NCBI GenBank assembly: GCA_026770585.1 | Contig: MU646409.1 | Span: forward strand, 291,760 to 320,027 | Length of the DNA stretch: 28,268 bases | Source: Baffinella frigidus | Lineage: Eukaryota; Cryptophyceae; Cryptomonadales; Baffinellaceae | Direction of reading: 5' to 3' | Part shown: one piece after another, positions 20,073 through 28,268 of the stretch | Layout: each line of letters opens with the position of its first letter | Numbering within the stretch: the stretch's first letter is position 1 | Position numbers and translations under genes: made by a program | The notes under the pieces: generated by a model | Told to the model about the DNA's origin: nothing | Databases searched by the model: none | What the model saw: the letters and a program-made list of their open reading frames with translations, nothing else

Positions 20073-22570
20073 TCCCTGGTGCAAAAAAACTGCCCGGTTC
20101 AGTCGCCCCCCCGGTGCAAAACAAGGAGAAGGTGGGTGCAGACCTGGCCATGGCGTCATAGCAGGCAGTTCGCAGAGGCTGGCCGTTGGTCTGCATGGCC
20201 GCCTTTGTTCGCAGCCCCAACGGCCCTGCCAGCCACGTCCCGCGCAGGTACCTGGCGTGATCAGGTTCAGGGTTTTAGGGTTTAGGGTTTAGGGTTTGGG
20301 GTTTAGGGTTTAGGTTTTAGGGTTTAGGGTTTAGGGTTGAGGGTTTAGGTTTAGGGTCTAGGGTTTCGGTTTTCAGGTTTCGGGTTAAGGGTTTCGTGTT
20401 TCGTGTTTCGTGTTTCGGAGGCGGGGGGTACCCCGCGAGGATTGGGGCGAGAGCGATGTCGATGAGCATGCGCGGTGGCCCCGAGATCTTGACGAGGATG
20501 AAGGCGATCGCGAACGCGCCCGCGGATGGGTCGATCTTCGAGGCAATGCTGCGCTCATTCCGCAAGTCACGTCAGGGGACACCTCGGCACCATTGCATAA
20601 CTCAACGCAAGGCTTGGGGGCCTGTCTAGTATGTGTATCGAGAGTGATACAGAAGACGAAGAAGAAGTCAGGGTACAACGCGGCGCCTTGTAGGAGGTAC
20701 GTCCAAGGAGGAGTGGGTGCACTCGCAGGGGTGGCGGTCGATCATGGACGCGAGCAGGCAAGAGTTCCAGCTATGAAACCTGTCAACTCAAGAGAGACAC
20801 GCTCTAGAGGTAAGGAAGCGCTGCGAGTTGGAGGTTCATGGGGCGTGGGTGCACTCGCAAAGGCATGTGGAACGCTGCGGGGGTTGAGGACCGACAGACG
20901 CGGCCAAAACAAAGCTCATAGGGTGCCTGAGGTTTAGGTCATAGGGTACGTAAGAGGCAAACCTGACAGGGTTCTTATAGAGTACGTCAACAACATGCAC
21001 GTCTCCCGCCGTGGATCAATCCATGTCGACTTCACCCCAAAACTCTGCAACCCAAACCATCAACCACGAACCATAAACCCTGGACGCTAAGGGGGCCAGG
21101 GGGGTACCTCGCAGGTAGCTGATTGAGGATGATCGAAATGTCCATGGTACTCAGCCAGGCGTAGATCCCTGCATCGACGCGGAGGGTCACAGGGCGACTC
21201 GGCAGGGTCTGTTTGCCGTCTGCACCCCATAGGCGCAACCGCGTCCTTGCCCAATGTGCCAGAGCGAGAAGATAACCTTCAACCCACTGCGCCAGAGAGA
21301 GAATCTCAACAGTGTCAGAGCGAGAACCTCAAACTGGATGGGAAAAAAGCGCGCGCCTGCCGTGATCCGATGGCAACCAAAATGTCCGATGTTTAAATCC
21401 CCCCGAGGAGGCCCTGATGTTCTAGGACATACCCGCCGACAATCTGGTGCAGGGTCTCGGTTTCAGGTTGCCCATGCCCGACCCCCCGCGTGAGTCTTTT
21501 CCGGTGCCGGGACATAATGCTGTCGGAACCCATTTTTCGAGTAAGGGAAATCAGCAGACGGTATTGAACTCATGTAGGATCCTATGTCCGCGATAATTGT
21601 AGGAGCCCTCGTAGCTACCGTACTGCAGTCCCGCACGCTGACTACCCTGTGATGGAGAAGGTTTGGGAGAGCTTTGGACCAACAACCCTCCTAGAAAGAT
21701 CACATCAGTGCTGGCCTGCTAGTTTGCTGGTACAAATTGGGCCAAGGACACCAGAATTCGGCGTCCTTGGCCTAAACCGATTTGGGCATTTGAGCGCCCC
21801 TGTGAGGGCTGGTGGGAGGGTCGGGGCAGACCGATGAGGGAGAGAGCCCAGATGGTGGTGTGAGACACAATCACAATCTGCGTGAGGGAGATTGAGAGGA
21901 GCGCGTCAGCTGACAGGAGCGCGCAGCCATGCGTTGCAGGGAATGGACCAATGCCACCCGCGCCGTTTGTCAGTGTTTGCGTGCAGGGGGGGAGGTGCAT
22001 GCTCAGCAGATGCCCCTAGCCACCCCGGTTCCCTGCGCCGACCGTCCACTTCAACAGTTCAACAGTGGTCGTGGCCACGCACGGGTTGCATCTCTTTCAT
22101 TTACACAGCGAGGATGGGGCAGGCACCTTGCCGTACTCCGAAACCATGTTCTTCATTCGCTCTTTGATGGTCATGCCCCCCCCCTCCTCCGGCTTTGGAG
22201 CCGTCGACATGAACCGCTGCGGGAGGCGCGGGATAGGCGCTACTGGATGCGTAGAGGCTTTCATCGCAAGGAAGCGCACAGCCTGCCCGCCGCCTCGCAG
22301 CTCCGCCACCTTCTGGGAGAGCGAGCGCTCCAATTTGAAGGCGACGTTCGAGGGACTGATGGCCATCGAGATCGACCCCCCCGCGACCGAGCCAGGGCGC
22401 GCGGCAGCCAGGTGTACGACTGCAAGGGCCTGGTTTCGAGCGTGCGGAAAGGATGGCACTGCACCGCGCACGACCAGCAATTGCGCCGATGCGCCCGGGA
22501 GAGTGAACCAGGCGGCTCTCCCGCTGGCGACCCCGCCCCGCATGACGTGTCTGATCCCGAGCGATGTCAT
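20059..22570 (-). CDS. FAM210/DUF1279-family mitochondrial membrane protein (five exons)
   Basis: Exons on the minus strand: 22570-22127, 21877-21832 (46 nt), 21168-21108 (61 nt), 20548-20432, 20251-20059. All introns are GT-AG and all phases agree, giving 286 residues ending in TAG at 20061-20059. Residues 1 to about 70 contain no Asp or Glu and are rich in Arg, Ala, Ser and Gly, as in mitochondrial targeting peptides. The DUF1279 core spans about 132-235: TIKERMKNMVSEYGK, then membrane segment IVIVSHTTIWALSLIGIYAW, then ISIILNQLPA. The second segment reads DPSAGAFAIAFILVKISGPP, followed by RMLIDIALAPILAGYLRG, which is the AG-x-alA-xxxxK-xxxPxR signature of the family. FAM210 proteins are mitochondrial proteins linked in animals to mitochondrial translation and lipid handling; the role in algae is unknown. 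The 63-residue tail after the core is unrecognised. A start further downstream in exon 1 is possible. Confidence 0.87.
20264..20410 (-). repeat. CCCTAAA telomere-like array filling intron 4 of the FAM210-like gene
   Basis: On the plus strand it reads TTTAGGG/TTTCGGG; on the coding (minus) strand it reads CCCTAAA/CCCGAAA. It occupies nearly the whole intron 20252-20431. Confidence 0.95.
21740..21772 (-). repeat. Intronic hairpin, 10-bp arms
   Basis: GGCCAAGGAC (21740-21749) and GTCCTTGGCC (21763-21772) pair around a 13-base loop in intron 2 of the FAM210-like gene. Confidence 0.65.
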
Positions 22571-22973
22571 CGTCCGAAAGGACCTTGCTCCAAGCTGGTT
22601 CGACCACTCCGTGTCCCTCTAATATTCACGGGGGAAGCGGCGCACTCACTACGCCTACCAGGACGCCCGTCTTGCGTGAGAAAAAATCCTACTCTTTAAG
22701 TTGACTAGGTTCACAACTTTAGGAACTTTTGAAAAAGGTTATTGGAGCCGTTTATTTGGGGTTTTCCTTGTTTGCAGCTCTGGAGCTCTAGATCGGGGAG
22801 CGGCTGGAGCGGGGAGGTTCCCCCCTTGTGACTTCCTTCTTTCCCCCAGTTACATCGCTGGCTCGATATTCTTTGGAGCGAATTGTCGGGAGAAGCAGCA
22901 TCCCGCCGGACAAGAACCCGCACGGCTACGGGGCCGCACGGCCCTGTAGGCCTCTGCACACAGCACTACCGTG
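22571..22973. promoter_or_regulatory. Possible divergent promoter interval
   Basis: A 403-bp gap separates the start of the minus-strand FAM210-like gene from a plus-strand ATG at 22974. It contains an AT-richer patch (about 22680-22770) unlike the GC-rich surroundings. No TATA box or known motif is clear. The promoter role is inferred from position only. Confidence 0.3.
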
Positions 22974-23102
22974 ATGCAGAGGGCCGCCGTCAGGCTCTCG
23001 CGCTCCCTCCGCCCCGCAGCACACCGTCCGCCGCGCCCACCGCAGCCCTCCGGGGCTGTGCGGACGCTCCTGGGGACAGGCACTCCCCGCACCAACCGTT
23101 AA
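22974..23102 (+). CDS. Small ORF or first exon resembling a targeting peptide
   Basis: A 42-codon frame starts MQRAAVRLSRSLRPAAHRPP, has no acidic residue and has nine Arg. It is typical of a mitochondrial or plastid presequence. It could be exon 1 of the plus-strand gene to the right: a GT at 23098 would leave one base that fits in phase with a block at 23283 reading AGTTLVALSGTVFIWPLSDL, a likely membrane helix. The donor GTTAAT is poor, so the join is uncertain. Confidence 0.3.
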   Translation: MQRAAVRLSRSLRPAAHRPPRPPQPSGAVRTLLGTGTPRTNR

Positions 23103-23282
23103 TGCAAGCCAAATATCCGTGCATGGAGGTGGTGGAGAACAGATGCTTGAGAAGAGATGTGTCGAGCACTGATTGTGCGTCCAGTCCTGATGGTTTATCC
23201 AGCAGTCCTGATAGTTTATTGATCAGTTCTGATGGGCGAGATTGCAAGTGATGGTGAACTGGTTTTGGCCGCGGGACGGCAG

Positions 23283-23385
23283 CGGCGGGGACGACGTTGG
23301 TTGCGCTTTCCGGCACGGTCTTCATCTGGCCGCTGTCGGACCTCTACCTGTCGCCGCGCCTCATCTTGTGCAATTTCCAACCTCG
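23283..23385 (+). CDS. Possible exon with a hydrophobic segment
   Basis: After GGCAG at 23278-23282 the frame reads AGTTLVALSGTVFIWPLSDL and then YLSPRLILCNFQ, a plausible membrane helix. No donor was found that joins it in phase to the exon-like block at 24613, so its end and membership are unclear. The opposite strand is also open but reads as an Arg-rich low-complexity shadow. Confidence 0.3.
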
Positions 23386-23639
23386 GAAAGAACACGACAC
23401 AAATTCCTGGTTCGGAATCCCCCAAAGCCTCAAACCCCAACACATTTTTTCAAGAAACCGCCCTTCTGCCCGCGACCCCCCCCCCAAACCCCGTACGCCC
23501 GCTAATCGACGCCACCTCACTCGTTGATCTCCCAAGCAACAGCGATCCAAACTGGCAGGCGGGCCTCGAGCTGAGTCGCTGAACCGCGGATAACTCGCCT
23601 AAACCCTTTGTACCTGAAAGTCGACTGGGAACCTTTTGA

Positions 23640-24197
23640 GAGGGCGGCTCAGGAGAATAAGGCAAAATCGGGGTTGGGTTCCAAGGCAATCCCCAAGCCC
23701 GAATCGGTTTCGTGCCCCGAGAAATCGGGGTTGGCCCTATAATAGGTATTATAGGGGCCCATAATAGGTATTATAGGGCTTCCCCATTTCAGTCCAGAAG
23801 GCCTGCGACGTCTTCTTAAGCAGGTCTGATGACATCTTGTGCATTGTAGGGGACACGCTGTCGATGATCACGTCCCAAGTTTACCACACATGATTACGGA
23901 AAAAAATTACGTCCCAAATTTACCACACATTTATGGATGAGGGGGCCGCGAGTCAAACTTGGGACGTGATCATCGACAGCGTGTCCCCTACAATGCACCA
24001 GATGTCATCAGACCTGCTTAAGAAGGCGTCGCAGGCCTTCTGGACTGAAATGGGGAAGCCCTATAATACCTATTACGGGCCCCTATAATACCTATTATAG
24101 GGCCAACCCCGATTTCTCGGGGCACGAAACCGATTCGGGCTTGGGGATTGCCTTGGAACCCAACCCCGATTTTGCCTTATTCTCCTGAGCCGCCCTC
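23640..24197. mobile_element. 558-bp foldback / MITE-like element with 5-bp target duplication
   Basis: Two 243-bp inverted arms (23640-23882 and 23955-24197) differ at only about three positions by eye and surround a 72-bp centre. The ends are GAGGGCGG...CCGCCCTC, and the flanks carry TTTGA directly repeated (23635-23639 and 24198-24202). Each arm contains two palindromic copies of CTATAATAGGTATTATAG. The centre has a second copy of ACGTCCCAAATTTACCACACA. No transposase frame is present, so it is non-autonomous. The superfamily is not assigned. Confidence 0.85.
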
Positions 24198-24254
24198 TTT
24201 GAGGCCCTGCCGTGGTTTTGTTTTCGTTTCGTTTTGCGTCACCTCTTCCATAAA

Positions 24255-24425
24255 GCCATCTCCATCTCTCTCTCCACGCGCAGCAGTCAACACACGCCAT
24301 GTCTCTCTCTCGCTCGCTCGCTCGCTCTCTCTGTTTCTCTCTCGCGCGCGCGCGCGCTCTCTTTGTCTCTCGCACTAACACTCACTCACACACTCACACA
24401 CCCACACACGCACACTATCTCTCTG
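24255..24425 (+). repeat. (CT)n, (GC)n and CACA microsatellite
   Basis: CTCTCT/GCTCGCTC runs, a GCGCGCGCGC patch and CACTCACACA repeats follow the foldback element. Confidence 0.9.
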
Positions 24426-24612
24426 AGCAGTGGTACGGACCGAGACGGGCCGTCAAGCTCAGCGCGCGTGAGAATGGTGAGCGACGGGGGGGTGGCGCTG
24501 CGGCGCGAGGCTGAGCGCGCAGGTCCGGAGGACAGACACCTCCCCTCCCAACGCAAGTCCACTGCGTCTGCCGTTGCGCCCCCCCCCCCCCAACTCGCGC
24601 GATTTGTTCCAG

Positions 24613-26719
24613 CAGAACATCGCCCTGGGTGAATGCATGTGCACCTCCAGGCACGGAGAAGGTTCATACGCAGCGCGACTGACATGGTCGGGGATCCCCG
24701 CAGGGCGGCCCGTTCTGTACCTCTCGCTTGCGGAGAGCACCAGCCCCCACGACGTTCGGCCCGAACCCGAAACCCGAAGCCCGAAGCCCGAAGCCCGAAG
24801 CCCGAAACACGAAACACGAAACCCGAAATCCGAAACTCGAAACCCGAAACCCGAAACCCGAAATCCGAAACTCAAAACCCGAAACCCGAAACCTGAAACC
24901 CGAAACCCGAAGCCTGAAACCCGAAACCCGAAACCCGAAACCCGGAACCCGAAACCCAAAACCCGAAACCCGAAACACGAAACCCGAAACCCGAAAGCGC
25001 CAATTCTCCGCCCGCCAGCGCCATTATGTGGCGCTAAAACCAGCTGGCATTCCTCTAGTAACTAATCAACCTTCATTCCCGAGCGCTGAACCCTGGACCG
25101 CGAGCAGATGTTCCTGAACCTGACTTCAGGGCTGTTCCCGGCTGCGCGGCTTGGAGTGGTGGGCACGCTCGCGCAGTCGATGGGCACCTACTGGATCATC
25201 CTGTGAGCCCCACCTACCTTGAGGTCTAGCAATGTCTTTTGCGCGTTCCCAACACCGTATGCGCGTTCCCAGCCTTGTTGCCCCCCCCTTGTTTTCGAGA
25301 GTGGAGACGTGTTGGACTAATGCCGGCGGAAGAAACTCGAACCCAAACCGGAGCCTGCCCCAGGTTCGACATCGTGCTAGGGAAGGATGCAGCGCACACG
25401 CGCGAGGTGAACTTCTCGATGCTGCTCTCGCAGCTGCGGCACGCGCTCATCCTGCACCGCGACTCGGTCTGTCCCAGCCTTTGGTTGAAGCAATACAGCA
25501 CCGGTCCTCGTGGTGGCGGCATGGGTTTGGCAAAGCGCAGTATCCTCTCTGGTAAACCAAAATGGTCAGGATGCCCTGCTCTCGTATTCAACAGGCTGCA
25601 ATGTTGCACGCCGCCGCGACCTCAGCGAGAACGGCTAAACCCGCACCGGCGCTTGTTGGCACGTGAACCGTTGCATTATCTTGATCGCAGACGGAGGGCG
25701 CGGCACGACCCCTGATCCTCCTAGACCACCTCCAAGTACCACTTTCCGTCGCTGCCTCGCGAACCGACAGGTAATCCCCAACCCCTACCCACACGGTGGA
25801 CAACGGACCTTTCATCAAAAGTCAAATTGTCCAGGGAAAATTAACTTAAATGGTTTTCTTTTGCAAAGTTGGTCACTTAACACGCTAGATTTAGCGTAGA
25901 CGAAACCTTCGTAGTCCACAGTGTGTGTGGGGCTCACAGGATCATCCAGTAGGCCCCCATCGACTGCCCTGAACCCACACCCCTACACCCTACACCCTAA
26001 TCCCAAATCCACGCCCCAAGTCACTCAGCCCTAAATCCTAAATTGTGAATCCACAACTCCAACCCTCAGCCCCTAAATCCCAAGCTCATACACGCTGCAT
26101 GGACAATGGCCTGGCTCTCCAGGCTCGCGTGCAATGGCTCGACTGCATTCGCGCGCAAAGCCCCACGCCAGTTGTGCGGTACGTGGTCACCCAATGAATC
26201 GTAGGACTGTGATGCGGAAAGGCAGGTCTCGTTATTACCACACACCGGGCTTCACACATCGGCCCATTTGTGTGCGTACCAATTAAGATTTCCGGGCAGG
26301 AGAGGGCCTCTGATGTGCGAGGACATCAGAGGCCCTCTCCTCCTCGTGTGGCCACTTATGGCGTGACAAGTGGACAGCACTAAGTGGATCACTCTCGCAG
26401 GGAGGGGGAGGCGATGCGGGCGATGCTGGCCAAACTTGCCGCGTGGAGCGCCGCCACGTCCTTCGATCACGTAAGGGCTCCATTCTCCACTTTCGATTCG
26501 ATGGGTTTCGATTGTCCACTTTCAGCTGTTGACTTTTGATGTCGGGTGTCCACTTTCGATTCGATAGAGTTACTTCCTTCGATCAAGTCTCCTCCCACAC
26601 CCCAACCTCCTCTTTTCACCTCCAACCCCCCAACCTGCTGACGTCACCTCCCACACCCCACCCTGCTCTCCACACCCCCCTTCGATTTCAGGGGGACAAG
26701 CACACGGAATTGGACTATG
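24613..26719 (+). CDS. Unrecognised multi-exon gene (partial model)
   Basis: Exon-like blocks: 24613-24753 (QNIALGECMCTSRHGEGSYA..., phase 0), 25108-25202 (MFLNLTSGLFPAARLGVVGT...) and 25364-25466 (FDIVLGKDAAHTREVNFSML...) join in phase. The second runs into a hydrophobic stretch, AQSMGTYWIILFDIVL, that could be a membrane helix. Then come 25691-25770 and a set that again joins in phase: 26123-26178 (ARVQWLDCIRAQSPTPVV), 26401-26470 (EGEAMRAMLAKLAAWSAATS) and 26692-26719 (GDKHTELDY). The frame through 25691-25770 is unresolved: one frame fits upstream and another fits downstream. A further block from 26909 (GSDPEVFHVPAAVGAHGGGS) may follow, to about 27035. Donors such as GTGAGC, GTAAGG and GTAAGC are strong. 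No family is recognised. Confidence 0.4.
24763..25000 (+). repeat. CCCGAAA/CCCGAAG array in intron
   Basis: AACCCGA units fill the interval between exon-like blocks 24613-24753 and 25108-25202, C-rich on the coding strand. They create long Arg-Asn-Pro-Lys-Pro-Glu-Thr frames. Confidence 0.95.
25972..26095 (+). repeat. Degenerate CCCTAAA/CCCTACA patch
   Basis: Decayed telomere-like units upstream of the exon-like block at 26123, again C-rich on the plus strand. Confidence 0.7.
26298..26341 (+). repeat. Perfect 19-bp-arm hairpin
   Basis: AGGAGAGGGCCTCTGATGT (26298-26316) pairs without mismatch with 26323-26341 around the loop GCGAGG. It sits in the putative intron 26179-26400, about 60 bp before the acceptor. 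Confidence 0.9.
26478..26570 (+). repeat. Intronic repeat GTCCACTTTCGATTCGAT
   Basis: Three variants of the 18-bp motif occur between the donor at 26471 and about 26570. Confidence 0.7.
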
Positions 26720-27632
26720 GTAAGCCGCAGGGCTCCTAGGACCGCGTCACTTGACCTGCTCAGATATTTTCTTGTACCATGCCTGCCCAGTTTAATCACC
26801 AGTATCTGTACACAACCTGCCCAGTTTAGTGACGAGGCGTGGCGGGGACGCACCCTCCGTGGCAGCGTCCCCTGCGCAGCCGTCGGATCTCCCTGTCTTG
26901 CACGCGAGGTTCGGACCCCGAGGTGTTCCACGTGCCGGCCGCGGTGGGGGCTCACGGGGGGGGGTCTGATTTTGACACCAGGTTTCCGCGGTGTTGCTAT
27001 GTGCTCAACACGCGTGGCATCTCCCTCCCCGCAGGCCCTGGCAGACGTGGTGCTTGTCGGGGCTCCTCCCGCTTCCCGCGGGTGGTGGGGAGCGCGGGGA
27101 TCGTCGTTCGGTAGCGTTGAAAGTGGTGGGGGGCGATCAAAGTGGTGGGGAGAGCGGGAGGGCCAGGACGCGGACGGGGTAGCGTTTCGGAAAGCCATGT
27201 GTGCCTGGTTTCGAGGCATGTGAGCACCTATGTCCATGCTTGAGAGTAATACATAATGATAATCATATTTGAGCAGCAGGATCCGTGTGGTGTACAGGAG
27301 TACGCTCATTAGAAAGCCCCCCTCCCCCTATGACCACCGTAGGGCCCCAGCCAGGCATAGCCCTACTGTGCGGTCCTAAGGGAAAGGCATTTTCCTTTGA
27401 GCGAGAAACCCCTGTTTCATGCTGCAGGGGGGTGTCGAAACCGAGAAACCGCACTCCCCCTAGGACCACCGTGAGGTCCTGGGGATAGGTTTAGAGGATG
27501 GACCCTAGGAGGGTTCGGCTGCTTGTATTCGCGTGGGGGGCATTCTGCTTGATTGCGCCCTCTCGACGCCGCTGAGTGAGAGACAGTTACTACTACCAGA
27601 AAGGTTGCTGCACGTGCACACCCACGGAGGCA

Positions 27633-27880
27633 GGAACTTGTCCTGCAGAGAGGCCCTGCTTTCTTTCGGGTCGCATTAAGCCCCGGTGCACAAGGATCGC
27701 AGCAGAAACCGGCTGAAGGATATCTTTACGGGTATGTAAAGATATACCAGCTTTTAGGTACTTCAAGCTTCCAACATAGACTAGGCGGACACCGGAACTT
27801 GTTGTGTAGAAAGGCCATGCTTCCTTCCGGATCACATCAAGCCCCCCTGTACAGAGGATCGCGGCAGAACCGGCAAAAGG
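27633..27880 (+). repeat. Diverged direct duplication, about 87 bp units
   Basis: 27633-27719 and 27794-27880 share GGAACTTGT...AGAGGCC.TGCTT.CTT.CGG followed by AGGATCGC.GCAGAA.CCGGC. The offset is 161 bp. Roughly three-quarters of positions agree by eye. Confidence 0.75.
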
Positions 27881-27976
27881 GTGTCCGAAACGCGCTCGAA
27901 CACACACCAGGACCAAATATCGTGAGGCTCACAGGAGCTCCAGCCACGGATACCTCCGATGTCAAACCAACCAGAT

Positions 27977-28076
27977 GGGGTTTCCCCAAATGTATGGAAG
28001 TCAGCAAAGTTAGGGGAAAGAGACTGGTGGAGGTGTAGAGGTTTCCCCCAGGTACGGAAGTCAGCAAAATTAAGGG
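27977..28076 (+). repeat. Short diverged direct repeat
   Basis: GGTTTCCCCAAATGTATGGA and the following AGTCAGCAAAGTTAGGG (about 27977-28016) recur as GGTTTCCCCCAGGTACGGA plus AGTCAGCAAAATTAAGGG (about 28039-28075). Confidence 0.75.
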
Positions 28077-28181
28077 CAATCCCAGCTTCAAAAACAACAA
28101 CAGCAAGTTACCTAAAGGACCAAAACAAGCGTCACAGGGGTTACTCGAATTTAAGGTCACACACTTTTGAGCAGTGCAGTG

Positions 28182-28268
28182 TGCGGACGTTAAATTTAAC
28201 GTCCGCAGAAAAGCAGTCAGTGTGTGTGACGTTAAATTTAACGTCCGCAGAAAAGCAGTCAGTGTGTG
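28182..28268 (+). repeat. 42-bp tandem repeat with palindromic core
   Basis: GACGTTAAATTTAACGTC, a perfect 18-bp palindrome, occurs at 28186-28203 and 28228-28245. The first copy extends to a 26-bp palindrome (28182-28207). Each is followed by CGCAGAAAAGCAGTCAGTGT. The array reaches the window edge, so more copies probably follow. Confidence 0.9.

Larger units (their letters stand above)
27115..28268. other. No supported gene; duplicated non-coding sequence
   Basis: Frames are short and inconsistent. The stretch holds two diverged duplications (27633-27880 and 27977-28076) and a terminal tandem palindrome repeat. Base composition is less GC-rich than the gene-bearing part. Confidence 0.5.

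Noticed and set aside
22065-22622. 185-codon plus-strand ORF
   Set aside because: Antisense to exon 1 of the FAM210-like gene, which has family similarity and splice support on the other strand.
24728-25117. Arg-Asn-Pro-Lys-Pro-Glu-Thr repeat protein, and its antisense Phe-Arg-Val-Ser-Gly-Phe-Gly version
   Set aside because: Translations of the 7-bp CCCGAAA array. A 7-bp unit cycles through all three frames, giving a 7-residue peptide repeat with no coding meaning.
26644-27309. 221-codon minus-strand ORF
   Set aside because: Covers exon-like blocks on the plus strand that have strong GTAAGC and GTAAGG donors; the product is Pro/Arg low complexity with no family.

Overview
This is nuclear DNA of a eukaryotic microalga or other protist. 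Coding sequence is broken into short exons (mostly 34-176 nt) by GT-AG introns whose phases match from exon to exon. The introns are packed with microsatellites and with CCCTAAA/CCCTGAA/CCCGAAA-type arrays, variants of the TTTAGGG telomere repeat used by green plants and several algal groups. The 82-base N run marks a draft scaffold. A prasinophyte-type green alga is my guess; nothing here proves the lineage.

Region 1 (about 1110-17108, + strand) is one very large gene. I could join 32 exons with no phase conflict, giving at least 1209 residues and ending at TAA 17106-17108. In order it encodes two EF-hand loops, a Cys/Pro/Thr stretch, a long Lys/Arg/Ala-rich segment, a possible DOMON-like beta module, a six-Cys module, a chymotrypsin/trypsin (S1)-like domain, a possible CUB-like piece and a helical C-terminus. 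The S1-like domain keeps the Asp region but has Ser where the catalytic His should be and Ser-Pro where the Asp-Ser of GDSGGP should be, so it is probably a pseudoprotease. No signal peptide is visible in the exons I could resolve. The true 5' end is unresolved, and a split into two adjacent genes is possible.

Region 2 (17109-20058) has no gene I can support. It holds two adjacent perfect hairpins just after the big gene and short degenerate tandem repeats.

Region 3 (20059-22570, - strand) is a clean five-exon gene for a 286-residue FAM210/DUF1279-family membrane protein with an Arg/Ala-rich, acid-free N-terminus that looks like a mitochondrial targeting sequence.

Region 4 (22571-27110, + strand) starts with a 400-bp interval that may be a divergent promoter. 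It then has a small ORF resembling a targeting peptide, a 558-bp near-perfect foldback element with a 5-bp target duplication, and a series of exon-like blocks (24613-26719 and perhaps to about 27035) of a gene I do not recognise.

Region 5 (27115-28268) is lower-GC, non-coding sequence built of diverged duplications and ends in a 42-bp tandem repeat with a palindromic core.

All splice models were made by eye from reading frame, GT/AG sites and phase, and none is backed by transcripts.
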